Assembly: GCA_014529385.2 (NCBI GenBank) | Contig: CM043953.1 | Location: 78,048,872-78,112,871, forward strand | Source of the DNA: Adiantum capillus-veneris | Taxonomy: Eukaryota; Streptophyta; Polypodiopsida; Polypodiales; Pteridaceae | Direction of reading: 5' to 3' | DNA: 64,000 nt | Shown: in pieces, positions 33,897 through 44,663 of the stretch | Layout: every line of letters starts with the position of its first letter | Position numbering within the stretch: position 1 is the first letter of the stretch | Made by a program: the position numbers and the translations under genes | Notes under the pieces: generated by a model | Told to the model about the DNA's origin: nothing | Seen by the model: the letters and a program-made list of their open reading frames with translations, nothing else | Databases searched by the model: none

Positions 33897-34798
33897 GTGG
33901 TATTAGAACTCAATTGATTTTTCCTTCTATTGGAGATCGATCCCTTCTACCGCGACACACATGGATTCAGTCAATGAATCCCGCAAGGATCAAACCAATC
34001 CACCTGACGACTCAGGGTCGGGTGAGAACATGGAAGATTGAATGGACAACGCCCACCTTTTGTCGACTCGAGAGAAGAATACCGGCCATTCCCACCGACG
34101 GAATATGAACGAATGGAGATGCAGCGTCAACAGCAGGTTGATGTGTAACAAACTTGGACACTCCAAGTCAAGATTCTACCACGACTGTCACAAACTGCTG
34201 ACGTGTCAAAGCCTAAAGAATGGAGCCAACTTACAGATGCCGGCCAAGGGGCCTAAACCCTAAGAAGAGCAAGTAACAGAAGAAGTCCTACCACCTTATG
34301 GGGACCCCGTCCGATGGGGCGCCAAGTGACATAAAGATTAAAATAAAGCAAGACCCGCAGCTGATGACGTGGCAGTTTTCGAAAATTGCACTGACATGAT
34401 GATGTGGCAGGCTGTACGGAATTTCCGCGTTGTGCACTGGCTGATGACGTGGGAGTTGTACGGATTTCCGTAAATTGCGTTGGCAGCTTTTTGGCTTTGC
34501 TTTTGGACCAAATGCTTTTGAGTTTGAAGGATTTTCACTGTAAACTGCTTTTGGGGCCTAGGGCCTTTAAATATGAGGTTAGGGCTCATTCTCTGGCATG
34601 CTTCGTGGAGGAGATGCAGAGTTTGAAGTACCGGCTTGTACTGTGTTGATGCAAAATAAAGAAATACCGAAAGGGGCGCTAGGGTTTGGGGCCAATACTC
34701 TCTGGGGTGAAATTCCGCAACTCCGTGTCGCGTGTCGTCTCTCTCTTTCAGTTAGTTGTTATTAGAGTGCTAAAAGTCTGTTCTTTTCTATTGGCACG

Positions 34799-35082
34799 TG
34801 GGGCCCGGACCCTTGTGGTTATTTACGGGGGGAGTATTGTTGTTGTGACTCTCGGACCGGACCTGGATGGTTATGCGGGAGGAGTATTAGGAAGTCTGAG
34901 CAGTGGTTACTCTCAGCACCTCCAAACGACGCAGGCTGTGGTCTGGGGGGCGTTTGGTTGTAAAAGGCCTCTATATCTCATGGCCCAGACCTTTTTAGGT
35001 TATTTGCGGGAGAAGTGATGAGGGAGTTGTTGAACAGCTCATGGCCCGGACCTGGATGGTTATTTGCGGGGGAGTGTTCATC
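34799..35082 (+). repeat. Four diverged copies of a GGCCCGGACCTGGATGGTTAT motif
   Basis: Copies start near 34800, 34856, 34983 and 35043. Each has GGNCCGGACC or a close variant, GGTTATTTGCGGG or a variant, and a short purine run. They lie at irregular spacing in the non-coding interior of the small LTR element. Confidence 0.6.
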
Positions 35083-35288
35083 GGCGGCTTTATGTTTCTA
35101 TGTCTTGTAACATGCATATGTAAGCATTTGTGTTGCATTGTGATGTATCAACCACTGAATATTCCTAATTGGATGAGATTGCCTGGGTATGTAATTTTAG
35201 TGCATCAAGACACCCGTGGAAGATCAGTACGGTTTGGGTGTGATGGCTAATTTTACTACGCCGGAATATCAAGAGTTCCGATCTGGAC

Positions 35289-35389
35289 GAAAGGAGAAGC
35301 TAACTCCTTGATCAAAAGAGCTGAAAGGAGAAGCTAACTCCTTCATCAAAAGAGCCGAAAGGAGAAGCTAACTCCTTAACAAAAAGAGC
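35289..35389 (+). repeat. Three tandem 34-bp units, each a hairpin
   Basis: Units start at 35289, 35323 and 35357. Each contains AAGGAG-AAGCTAA-CTCCTT, a 6-bp stem with a 7-base loop, followed by atcaaaagagc or a variant. They lie about 110 bp before the purine tract of the small element. Confidence 0.8.
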
Positions 35390-37088
35390 AAACTGAATGT
35401 CCCTCGGAATGTCCCTCGGAAATTATTGAGCTAACTTGAGTTGTTTTGCAGATATGCTGTAATCGCGGACGACTACTCTCTTTCAAGAAGGGGAGATGTC
35501 ACAAACTGCTGACATGTCAAAGCCTAAAGAATGGAGCCAACTTACAGATTCCGGCCGAGGGGCCTAAACCCTAAGAAGAGCAAGTAACAGAAAAAGTCCT
35601 ACCAACTTATGGGGACCCCGTCCGATGGGCCCCTAGTGACATAAAGATTAAAATAAAGCAGGACCCACAGTTGATGACATGGCAGTTTTCGAAAATTGCG
35701 TTGACATGGTGACGTGGCAAGTTGTACGGATTTCCGCGTTTTGCGCTGGCTGATGACGTGGCAGTTGTACGGATTTCCGTAAATTGTGTTGGTAGCTCTT
35801 TGGCTTTGCTTTTGGACTAGATGCTTTTGAGTTTGAAGGCTTTTCACTGTAAACTGCTTTTGGGGCCTAGGGCCTTTAAATATGAGGTTAGGGCTCATTC
35901 TCTGGCATGCTTCCTGGAGAAGATGCAGAGTCTGAAGTACCGGCTTGTACTGTGTTGATGCAAAATAAAGAAATACCGAAAGGGGCACTAGGGTTTGGGG
36001 CCAATACTCTCTGGGGTGAAATTCCGCCACTCCGTGTCGCGTGTCGTCTGTCTCTTTCAGTTCAATTGTTATTAAAGTGCTAAAAGTCTGTTCTTTTCGA
36101 TTGGCACGTGGTGCTCGTCTTGTGACAGCGACACAACAGATATTTACTTCAAAACAATTCACAATTCACAATTGATTCGACATGGCCCGACAGAGTTCAG
36201 TGCCTAGAGATATTGGCCTCAGAGACTGGCGCCCCTTTTAGTATTTCTTTTTGTTATAATCTGCAACTCAAAGTACAAGGAGTGGGAGGGGTCTCACTCT
36301 CAGACTCTGCGTCCAGATGCTCTGAGTTGTGAGGGCCCTGCCCACTTATTTATAAATTACAAGGGATGCCCAAAAGCAGAGCCCCAAAATCAAAAGCCCT
36401 TGGGCTTTTAAAAATAAAGCAACTCATCTCACAAGCCTTGCTTGATAAATAAAGCAACTTTGCGTAAGATTTTCAGCCAGCTTTGCATGGGAAAAAGCAA
36501 TCCGCACAGCTCAGCCACATCAACGCTTTTTCCACCGTTCTGCTGCCCCACTCTAGGGTTGTGTCGGGTCATGCCACGTCACTAGTTTGTGACATACCCC
36601 ACTCTTGAAAGCATTGTAATTGCCCTCGATTACGCTTGCAAAACAGACACAAGCCATAAACTGTCTTAGCAGACACTGACTGTTAGTACCGACGCACCGT
36701 GTACCAATCGACAGTCACATCACATGACATCACATGACAAATCACATTCAAAATTCATTCGGATCTCAGACCACGATTAATCGGCAACGTATTTAGCAAT
36801 CGCATCTAGATCCACTCGGACCTCATAGATGCCCGATTAACTAATCCTTATTGCAATCACGTCTATCGAGATCTTTCAGACCGAAATGGTGCAGTGTCAC
36901 AAACTGGTGACATGGCTGCCCAGTACACACACACCCTCTTGCAGGAACCCCCGCTAAATGATGACGTGACCGCACTGTACGGACAGGCTCGCATTTTGCG
37001 GCGCATATCACGGAGATCCGTACAGCTGGCGGGCAGCTTTTGCATGGGCAGCTTTTGTGACAGTTTTGCCTTGCTTTATTTTGGCTAC

Positions 37089-37141
<53 letters not shown>

Positions 37142-37497
37142 TTGCTTTATTCTCTCAAGAGAGAGAGCTTGTGAGAGAGAGACAGGCTTTTGGTTTTGAA
37201 GCTTTTGGGCTCTGCTTTTGGCATCCCTTGTAACCTTTAAATAAGTGGGCAGGCTTCCCACTTCTCAGAGCATCTGCAGGTAGAGTCTGAGAGTGAGAGC
37301 CTCCCACTCACTTGTACTTTTGCAACAGATTAATACAAAAACAAATACCGAAAGGGGCGCCAGTCTTTGGGGCCAATATCTCTAGGCACGGAACTCTGCC
37401 GGGCCAGTGTCGAATCAATTGTGAACTGTGTGTTTTGAAGTGAATTCTTGTGGTGTCGCGGTAGAATCTCAACTTGGAGTGTCCAAGTCTGTTATAG

Positions 37498-37511
37498 TGG
37501 TATCAGAGCAC
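37498..37511 (+). promoter_or_regulatory. Primer-binding site, initiator Met tRNA type
   Basis: TGGTATCAGAGCAC lies one base after the LTR end and matches the plant initiator-tRNA primer site consensus. Confidence 0.85.
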
Positions 37512-37560
37512 GACCGATTTCTCTTCTACCAGGAAATCCGATCCTTTTTACGCGGCACTT

Positions 37561-38671
37561 ATGGCTTCAGATAAAGATCAGTTGACTTCCTCTGCATCCG
37601 GAGATGCGGGAAGAGATCACAACGAGGATTCACGCGAGGAGTACGGCCCGCTTCGACCTACTCAGGCGAAGCTTGAAGAGATGGAGCGTCGACGATTGAT
37701 CCGCAATGCAACAAAGATGATGCTAAATTTTGCAAAGGACCCGAAATTTGCAAAATTTATGAGTCAGACCTCCTTCGACGAGGTGCACGCACAGTGGCGG
37801 CAGACCACAAAACCCCCTCAAACCGGCACTGAAGAAACCTCCTACTCCAAGGATGTATACAAAGCAAGAATTAAAAGAGGTGGTTGATGCACGAATTGCT
37901 CAGCTTTTTGACGAGCAGACAAAGCATAACAAAAAGCAGAAGAAAGGAATTGACTTTCCGGGTTATCTGGGTCGTCAGTCTACATTTGCATCGGCAAGAA
38001 AGCAGAAGAAGCGTGTTCGATTTGAAGGAGTACCCAATTCTTCTTCTTTTTCTTCTTCTGAGAGTTCTTCTGGCTCCTCTGACTCGAGCGAAGAAGACAG
38101 AAAAGCCAAAAAGCGAAGCAAAAAGAAAAGCTTCGGAAAGGGTAAGAAAAAGGCAAAGAAGCCTAAATCTCGCCCAGTTGTTGACAGTTCTACTGAGGAC
38201 TCGTCTTCGGATAGTTCGGACCCTGATGACAACAGCTTTTACGCAAAGAAGAAGAATTTTTATAAAGCCAACCAGTATGACTTCATGGAAGATAAAAGCA
38301 AGAAAGTCCGAGAGTTTAAGGAAGGTGGACAGTCAATTAAATTTGACACATTTTCTGGTTATAGAGATGCTTCGAAGGCTTTGTCTTTCATACAAAATTT
38401 TGACATAGCTTTCTCTAGAGGGCGTTACTCAGAGCACTCCAAGATTCAGAGAGCTACCTCTTACTTCAAAGGAAATGCTCAAACTTGGTGGTCCATGCTT
38501 TTATTAAGCAAGACAGCGCCAGTTAAAGCTTTTTATTTCTTCTTGGCTGACTTGAGAGTACGAACGCGACATACAAATTTCTTGGAACCATCTTCGGATG
38601 ACCAAGAAGGATACATTGGACGCTTATTGCAAAAGATTCTGGAGCTCTTTTCTACCAGCCTCTTCATTTAA
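37561..38671 (+). pseudogene. Chromovirus gag in two overlapping frames
   Basis: Frame 1 (37561-37887) starts MASDKDQLTSSASGD and has MERRRLIRNATKMMLNFAKD. Frame 2 (37853-38671), shifted by +1, starts inside it and reads ELKEVVDARIAQLFDEQ, GIDFPGYLGRQSTFASA. A long Ser/Glu/Lys region follows (about residues 60-125), then the retrotransposon gag core IKFDTFSGYRDASKALSFIQ and RATSYFKGNAQTWWSM. A second shift near 38570 breaks the end (WNHL-type region lost). The first frame change occurs at the same place in the copy at 57127-63580. Gag would form the particle; the zinc knuckle is deleted here. Confidence 0.75.
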
Positions 38672-38874
38672 GAAGATCTCGTTCAAAGAACAGATTGAGC
38701 GGTTTACCTTGGGTCTTCCTACAGAGATCCGAGATCACTACTTAGAGCAAAAGTCAGATTCCATATAGGAACTGATGAGTCATGCGAAACGGGGTTTTGC
38801 CATTCACTCGAGCAATTTGACCTACCCCACAGATGAAATCATGATGCAAAGGACCGAACAGACTTCGCAGTAGC

Positions 38875-40016
38875 GGGATATTCCATTCAGGATGGCTACT
38901 TGATGAAGAAAACCATGTTGTGCGTTACACAGCCGTTGAGGGAAAAGGTTATGACCGAATGCCACTGTCCACCTTTTACGGGTCACCGCAGCATTGCTAC
39001 CACCTTGAAAGGGGTAGAGAGATACTTCTTTTGGCTGAGACTCAAGAAGGAGGACGAGTTTGTGTGCAGTTGCTTGGTATGCCAGAAAGTCAAGTTTGAC
39101 AGGCATAAAGCATAGGGATTGTTACAGCCTTTGCCCATACCCACCCGCCCTTGGGAAAGTATTGCAATGGATTTCATTTTTTATCTCCCGAGAACACAGA
39201 TTGGTCACGATGGTATTTGGACTGTTATTGATAGATTTAGCAAGCAGGCTCATTTCATTCCAGTGAAGAAAACAGTCAAGCCGGATCACTTAGCGAGACT
39301 GTTTGTGGCCCAGATTTTCATATTACATGGCATGCCTGAGACGATTGTCTCCGACAGGGACCCCATATTCACGAGTTTGTTTTGGAAGGCAATCTGGGAG
39401 AACATTGGCACGCTGTTGCAGTTCTCATCATCTTTCCACCCGCAGACTGACGGGCAATCTGAGATTGCTAATTCAGTGGTACTAGATTTATTGAAGTCTT
39501 ACATCTCTGATTAGAAGACTCAATGGGAAAAGTATTTACCTTCGGTGGGATTTGCCTATAACAGCACGGTACACTCTTCGACGGGAAGGCGCCGTTTGAG
39601 ATTATTGAAGGTGCTCTGAAGGTTCCACCCTTCCTAAGCACGAAGATAAGATTTTTGAAGCCGATGAGTACACGCGCGACTTGGACACGGCTTTTGCCAA
39701 GGTCCGCAAGGCTTTGCAAAAATCTCAGGAAAGACAGAAAAAGGCAGCAGATCGCCATCTTCGCGATTTGAAATTGAAGGAGAACGATTGGGTGCTCTTA
39801 CGTTTTGAGAATGCACACCTGAGAAAGAAAAAGGGAAAGGAGAGGCTTTTTCCAAAGCTTAGTATGCGATACTACGGACCTTTCCAGTTCTCCGAAAAGA
39901 TAAATAATGTCTCCTTCCGACTGAAGCTGCCCGACACTTGGAGGATTCACAATGCTTTTCATGTGAGTCTCTTGAAGCCTTTTAAAGGCGATGTGCCCGA
40001 AGATTGGGGAGCCTGA
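38875..40016 (+). pseudogene. Chromovirus integrase, with stops
   Basis: Zinc-binding H2C2 part: LREKVMTECHCPPFTGHRS and [15 protein letters not shown]. After an in-frame TAG (39113) the core gives [13 protein letters not shown] (first Asp, 39170-39172), ETIVSDRDPIF (second Asp) and DGQSEIANS (Glu), with 35 residues between the second Asp and Glu, a correct DD35E. A TAG follows at 39512 and a frameshift near 39590. The C-terminal part (39681-40016) has the GPY/F-type [20 protein letters not shown] and LHVSLLKP-like end. Most of the chromodomain is deleted (gap near 40049). Integrase inserts element DNA into the genome; the catalytic triad is intact but the frame is not. Confidence 0.82.
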
Positions 40017-40730
40017 TGAGCAACCCGAAGTGGAAGAAAACGAGGAGATCGTGCATTGGATGCGAAGTGGATGGAGGAGGAGGACCTAGCAGATACTCCT
40101 CAGATTGTGAAACTTTACCTTGAAGCTTTTGGTTTAGCATAGTCTATTCCAAATGGAACCCAGAATTCAGCTTGGCCAGATATCTGGTGCAGTGGGTATG
40201 CACAAGAGGGGAGTTACTCCGCTCCTTTGTCAACAGATGCCTCGATTTTTGATACTAGAGTCATTGATATCTCTTTGAGCTTCAGGGATAGTGAGAGCTG
40301 ACAGTATTTTGCTGTATGACTTTATGAAATGGAATTTCCTATAATATGATACTGATTTGTTCTTGACTTATTTAAGTGCAGGAACTGATAGACGAAATGA
40401 CTACAGCATTTTGGTCTAAATGATCTCGATAGACATGGTTGCAATAGGGATTAGTCAATCGGGCATCTATGAGGTTCTGAGTGGATCTAGATGCGATTGC
40501 TAATTGCATTGCCGATAAATCATGGTCTGAGATCCGTATGAATGTTGAATGTGATTTATCATGTGATGTCAAGTGATGTCCTGTGATGTGACTGTCGATT
40601 GGTACATGTGCTAGATGTGTGTTTCTAGTGCGTCGTTACTAACAGTCAGTGTCTGCTAAGACAATTTATGGCTTCTGTCTATTTTGCAGGCATAATCGAG
40701 GGCAATTACAATGCTTTCAAGAGGGGGGTA
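40017..40730 (+). other. 3' non-coding region and polypurine tract
   Basis: After a chromodomain remnant (MRSGWRRR frame, 40050-40140) comes about 580 bp with no frame, conserved between copies (ggagttactccgctcctttg is shared by 40210, 46322 and 54628). It ends in the purine tract at 40719-40730. Confidence 0.7.
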
Positions 40731-40931
40731 TGTCACAAACTGGTGACGTGGCTGCCCAGTACACACACACACCCTCTTGCAGGAACCCCTGCTAAATGAT
40801 GACGTGGCTGCACCGTACGGACAAGCCCGCCTTTTGCGGCGCATATCACGGAGATCTGTACAGTTGGCGGGTAGCTTTTGCGTGGGCAGCTTTTGCGGCA
40901 GTTTTGCCTTGCTTTATTTTGGCTACGCAAT

Positions 40932-40932
<1 letters not shown>

Positions 40933-41012
<80 letters not shown>
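40933..41012. repeat. (GA)n run in an LTR
   Basis: About 80 bp of pure GA in the 3' LTR. The matching place in the 5' LTR (37096-37138) has about 43 bp. Confidence 0.95.
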
Positions 41013-41015
<3 letters not shown>

Positions 41016-41372
41016 TTGCATTATTCTCTCAAAAGAGAGAGCTTGTGAGAGAGAGACAAGCTTTTGATTTTGAAGCTTTTGGGCTCTGCTCTTGGCATCC
41101 TTTGTAACCTTTAAATAAGTGGGCAGGCTTCCCACTTCTCAGAGCATCTGGACGCAAAGTCTGAGAGTGAGAGCCTCCCACTCACTTGTACTTTTGCAAC
41201 AGATTAATACAAAAAGAAATACCGAAAGGGGCGCCAGTCTTTGGGGCCAATATCTCTAGGCACGGTACTTCGCTGGGCCAGTGTCGAATCAATTGTGAAT
41301 TTGAACTGTTTTGAAGTGAATTCTTGCGGAGTCGCGGTAGAATCTCGACTTGGAGTGTCCAAGTCTGGAACA

Positions 41373-41634
41373 TGCAGTCATTTCGTCTATCAGTTCCTGC
41401 ACTTAGAAAAATCAAGAACAAATCAGTATCATATTATCGAGAATTCCAGTTCATAAATTCATACAACAGAATACTGTCAGCTCATAGTATCCCTGAAACT
41501 CAAAAGAGACATCAGTGACTTAAGTATCAAAAATCGGGGCAATCTGTTGACAAAGGAGTGGAGCGACTCCCCTTTTGTGTATACCCGCTGTGCCAAATTC
41601 CGCCCAGTTGAGTTTGGGTTCAATTTGGAATAGA
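41373..41634 (-). other. 3' non-coding part of the minus-strand copy, resumed
   Basis: It continues from 36894 after the inserted copy. It matches 57975-58230 in the complete minus-strand copy, including tcagttcctgcact and gaatactgt-agctc. Confidence 0.75.
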
Positions 41635-44600
41635 CTATGCTAAACCAAATGCTTCAAGGTAAAGGTTCACAATCTGAGGAGTATTTGCCAGGTCCTCCTG
41701 CTCCATCCACTTCGCATCCAATGCGGGATAGTTCTTGAATTTAACCAAGAACCGCCTTATCATTTTACCTTTTACCTTTCTATCTTTATGTGCCAAAATC
41801 TGTTTCTGGAACGAGTATCTCCTCGTTTTCCTCCACTTTGGGTTACTCATTGGGCTCTCCATCATCGTGCACATCGCCTTTAAAAGGCTTTAGGAGACTC
41901 ACAAGAAAAGCATTGTGAATCCTCCATGTATCGGGTAGCTTCAGTCTAAAGGAGACATCATTTATCTTTTCGGAAATCTGGAAAGGTCCATAGTATATCA
42001 TGCTAAGCTTTGGAAAAAGCAGCTCCTTTCCCTTTTTCTTTCTCAAGCGTGCCTTCTCAAAACGTAAGAGCACCCAATCGTTCTCCTTTAATTTCAAATC
42101 ACGACGATGTCGATCTGCTTCCTTTTTCTGTCTTTCCTGAGATTTCTCCAAAGCCTCTGGACCTTGGCAAAAGCCGTGTCCAAGTCCCGTATGTACTCAT
42201 TGGCTTCAAAAATCTTATCTTTCTTGCTTAGGAAGGGTGGAATCTTCGTAGCACCTTCAATAATCTCAAAGGGCGCCTTCCCCGTCGAAGAGTGAATCGT
42301 GTTATTGTAGGCAAATTCCACCAAAGGCAAATACTTTTCCCATTGAGTCTTCTGATCCGAGATGTAAGACTTCAATAAATCCAATACGACTGAATTTGCA
42401 ATTTTCGATTGCCCATTTGTCTGTGGGTGGAAAGATGACGAGAACTGCAACCGCATGGCAATGTTCTCCCAAATAGCCTTCCAAAACAAACTCGTGAATC
42501 TGGGGTCTCTGTCGGAGACAATTGTCTCAGGTATGCCATGTAATCTGAAGATCTGAGCCACAAACAGTCTCACTAAGTGATCCGGCTTGACTGTCTTCTT
42601 GGCTGGAATGAAATGAGCTTGCTTGCTAAATTTGTCAATAACAGTCCAGATACCATCATGCCCACTCTGTGTTCTCGGGAGATACAAAAATGAAATACAT
42701 TGCAATACTTTCCCAGAGGCGGGTGGGTATGGGTAAAGGCTGTAACAATCCCTGTGCTTTATTCCTGTCAAACTTGACCTTCTGGCATACCAAGCAACTC
42801 CGTACAAAATCGTCCACGTCCTTGAGTCTCAGCCAAAAGAAATATCTCTCCACACCTTTCAAGGTGGTAGCAATGCCGTGGTGACCGGTAAAAGGTGGAC
42901 AGTGGCATTCGGTTAAAACCTTTTCCCTCAACGGCTGTGTAACGCACAACATCGTTTTCTTCATCAAGTAGCCATCCCGAATGAAATATCCCACTACTAC
43001 CTCCCCATTCCGTATTCGAGTGAAAATATCTACAAAATCTGTATGTGTGGCATACTGATCGACCATATCCTCGAAGCTCCTATGATGCATCGCGGAAATA
43101 GCCAAAACCAACGGCTTCCGGGACAAAGCATCTGCCACCAAGTTCTTCTGTCCCTGCACATGGACAATCTAGAAGTGAAATTGTGACAAGATGTTCGCCC
43201 ACCGCATCTGCTTTTCCGATAGCTACTTCTTTGACAAGAAGTAGCGTAAACTCTGGTAATCTATGAAGACCGTAAGATCGGCTTCGAGTAGGTAATGTCG
43301 CCACTGAGTAAGCGCATGGATAACCGCCAAAAGCTCTTTCTCATATATATGTGCTGTCAATTCCGGCCTTGAGAACAATCGGCTCTCGTAGGCAATGACA
43401 TGGCCTTCTTGCATTAAGACCGCGCCTAGACTATGACCACAAGCATCACAATATACTTCGAATGACTTCTGCAAATCCGGCAAAGTCAAAACTAGTCCTG
43501 TAGTCAATTTCTCTTTCAATGTTTGAAAGATAGTCACCTCTGTGGGTCCCCACGAGAAAGGGACTCCTTTCTGTGTCAAGATATACAAAGGGGAAGCAAC
43601 CTCTGCAAACTTTCTAATGAATCGCCGGTAGTAAGAACATAAGCCCAAGAAGCTTCTAACTTTATGGACATTCTTCAAATCGGGCCAATGGATCCCAAAA
43701 GGCATCACCAAAAACTCGAATAAACCGAAAGTCGTCCGAAAAGCTGTCTTGTAGACATCTCCCGGCATGATTCGGATCTAATGATATCCGCTCTTCAAAT
43801 CGATCCTGCTGAAACAAGAGGATCCCTGTAGTCGGTCTAGAATATCATCAATCCTAGGAATCGGAAATCTGTTCTTGATGATGATTTTGTTGAGAGCTCT
43901 ATAGTCAATGCACATTCTCCAAGATCCATCTTTCTTCAAAACCAACAACACTGGAGAGCAGTAAGTTGAAGTACTCGGCTGCATAAGACACTTTTCCAAG
44001 AGGTCTTTCGCTTGGTTCATAATCTCTTCATTATGGGCTCGGCTCACACGGTAAGGTGGCCGGTTCGGTGGTGTGCTTCCAAGTATCAAATCAATGGTAT
44101 GATCCTCGGGACGAGCTGGTGGCAACTTGCCTTGCAGGCCCTCAGAAAAGCTATCGGTGTGATTGTGGAGAAAATCTTGGCGTTCTATTTCTAGATCAGA
44201 CATATTTGTCCTATGATCATCATTCAACTCTTTCAAAAAGATTGAGTAAACAAACAGACTGGATTTCATTAATTTTGAAACGGCCAAAGCCGATACAATA
44301 GGGGCAGACTCACCCTTAAGTTTCGCATCAAGTACAATGGTTCGGCCCTTTTCTGTAGTCAAAGTCGCTTTTTTCGCCCGATAATCGACCACGGCGTTGT
44401 TCTTATGGTACCAGGAAATTCCTAGGAGGACATCACAACCTTCCAAGGGCATTATGTAGAAGTTCTCGTGCCCCAAATACCCTTGACAATGCAATTGAAG
44501 TTTGCCAATGGCAGGTGTAATGGCTACGTCCTTGTCGGGTGCCGCTAGAATTGCCTCTGCTAGTGGTCCCATCCAATCGGGTGTAATCTCAGGCCGCGTG

Positions 44601-44660
44601 GCCAATTCAGGTGAAATGAAGTTGGTCTTGGCTCCTCCATCGAAGAAAATCAGGGCTTCT
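41635..44660 (-). pseudogene. Chromovirus pol, minus-strand copy, with RT active-site deletion
   Basis: Read right to left. Protease at 44655-44250 has [19 protein letters not shown] (DGGA active site) and [22 protein letters not shown] at 44070-43690 has [33 protein letters not shown] and RIDLKSGYH, then jumps from LVMPFG to HWPDLKNVH, deleting about 280 bp that held the palm Asp pair. RNase H (43500-43100) has FEVYCDACGHSLGAVLMQEG and YEKELLAVIHALTQWRHY. Integrase: H2C2 at 43159-42770; core with AMYFIFVSP (first Asp changed to Tyr) and NGQSKIANS (Glu changed to Lys). Chromodomain at 41640-41810 reads ILAHKDRKVKGKMIRRFLVK and NYPALDAKWMEQEDL. Several frameshifts. Confidence 0.82.
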
Positions 44661-44663
44661 TGA

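Larger units (their letters stand above)
34186..36127 (+). mobile_element. Small non-coding LTR element inserted in an LTR
   Basis: 1942 bp. The left LTR is 34186 to about 34817, the right LTR 35497-36127 (631 bp), starting TGTCACAA and ending TTGTGACA. The internal part (34818-35496) has no gag or pol; it ends in a purine tract aagaaggggag just before the right LTR. Flanks are ...ctaccACGAC and GCGACacaacag, a 5-bp target duplication with one mismatch, and together they rebuild an uninterrupted minus-strand LTR. This is a non-autonomous element whose mobility would depend on relatives. Confidence 0.72.
36895..41372 (+). mobile_element. Deleted chromovirus copy with 5-bp target duplication
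   Basis: 4478 bp between perfect TGCAG duplications (36890-36894 and 41373-41377). The 5' LTR is 36895-37496 (602 bp), the 3' LTR 40731-41372 (642 bp); the difference is mostly a longer GA run. The primer-binding site TGGTATCAGAGCAC (37498-37511) is exact. The purine tract aagaggggggta ends at 40730. Gag and integrase-chromodomain remain, while protease, RT and RNase H are deleted. Removing the insertion restores the minus-strand 3' non-coding region found intact at 57900-58000. Confidence 0.85.
34144..44662 (-). mobile_element. Minus-strand chromovirus copy inside the outer copy
   Basis: Its 3' LTR (reverse) is 34144-34185 plus 36128-36593, interrupted by a small element. Next to it is the purine tract in reverse (tacccc-actcttgaaag, 36594 on), then 3' non-coding sequence to 36894. 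This is interrupted by the plus-strand copy 36895-41372 and resumes at 41373. Coding sequence (41635-44660) runs in reverse. At 44662 the copy ends abruptly in protease, without gag or 5' LTR, against plus-strand integrase. Confidence 0.72.

Noticed and set aside
35599-36162. 187-codon minus-strand open frame as a gene
   Set aside because: It lies within an LTR of a plus-strand element, has no domain, and similar frames recur only because the LTR is repeated.
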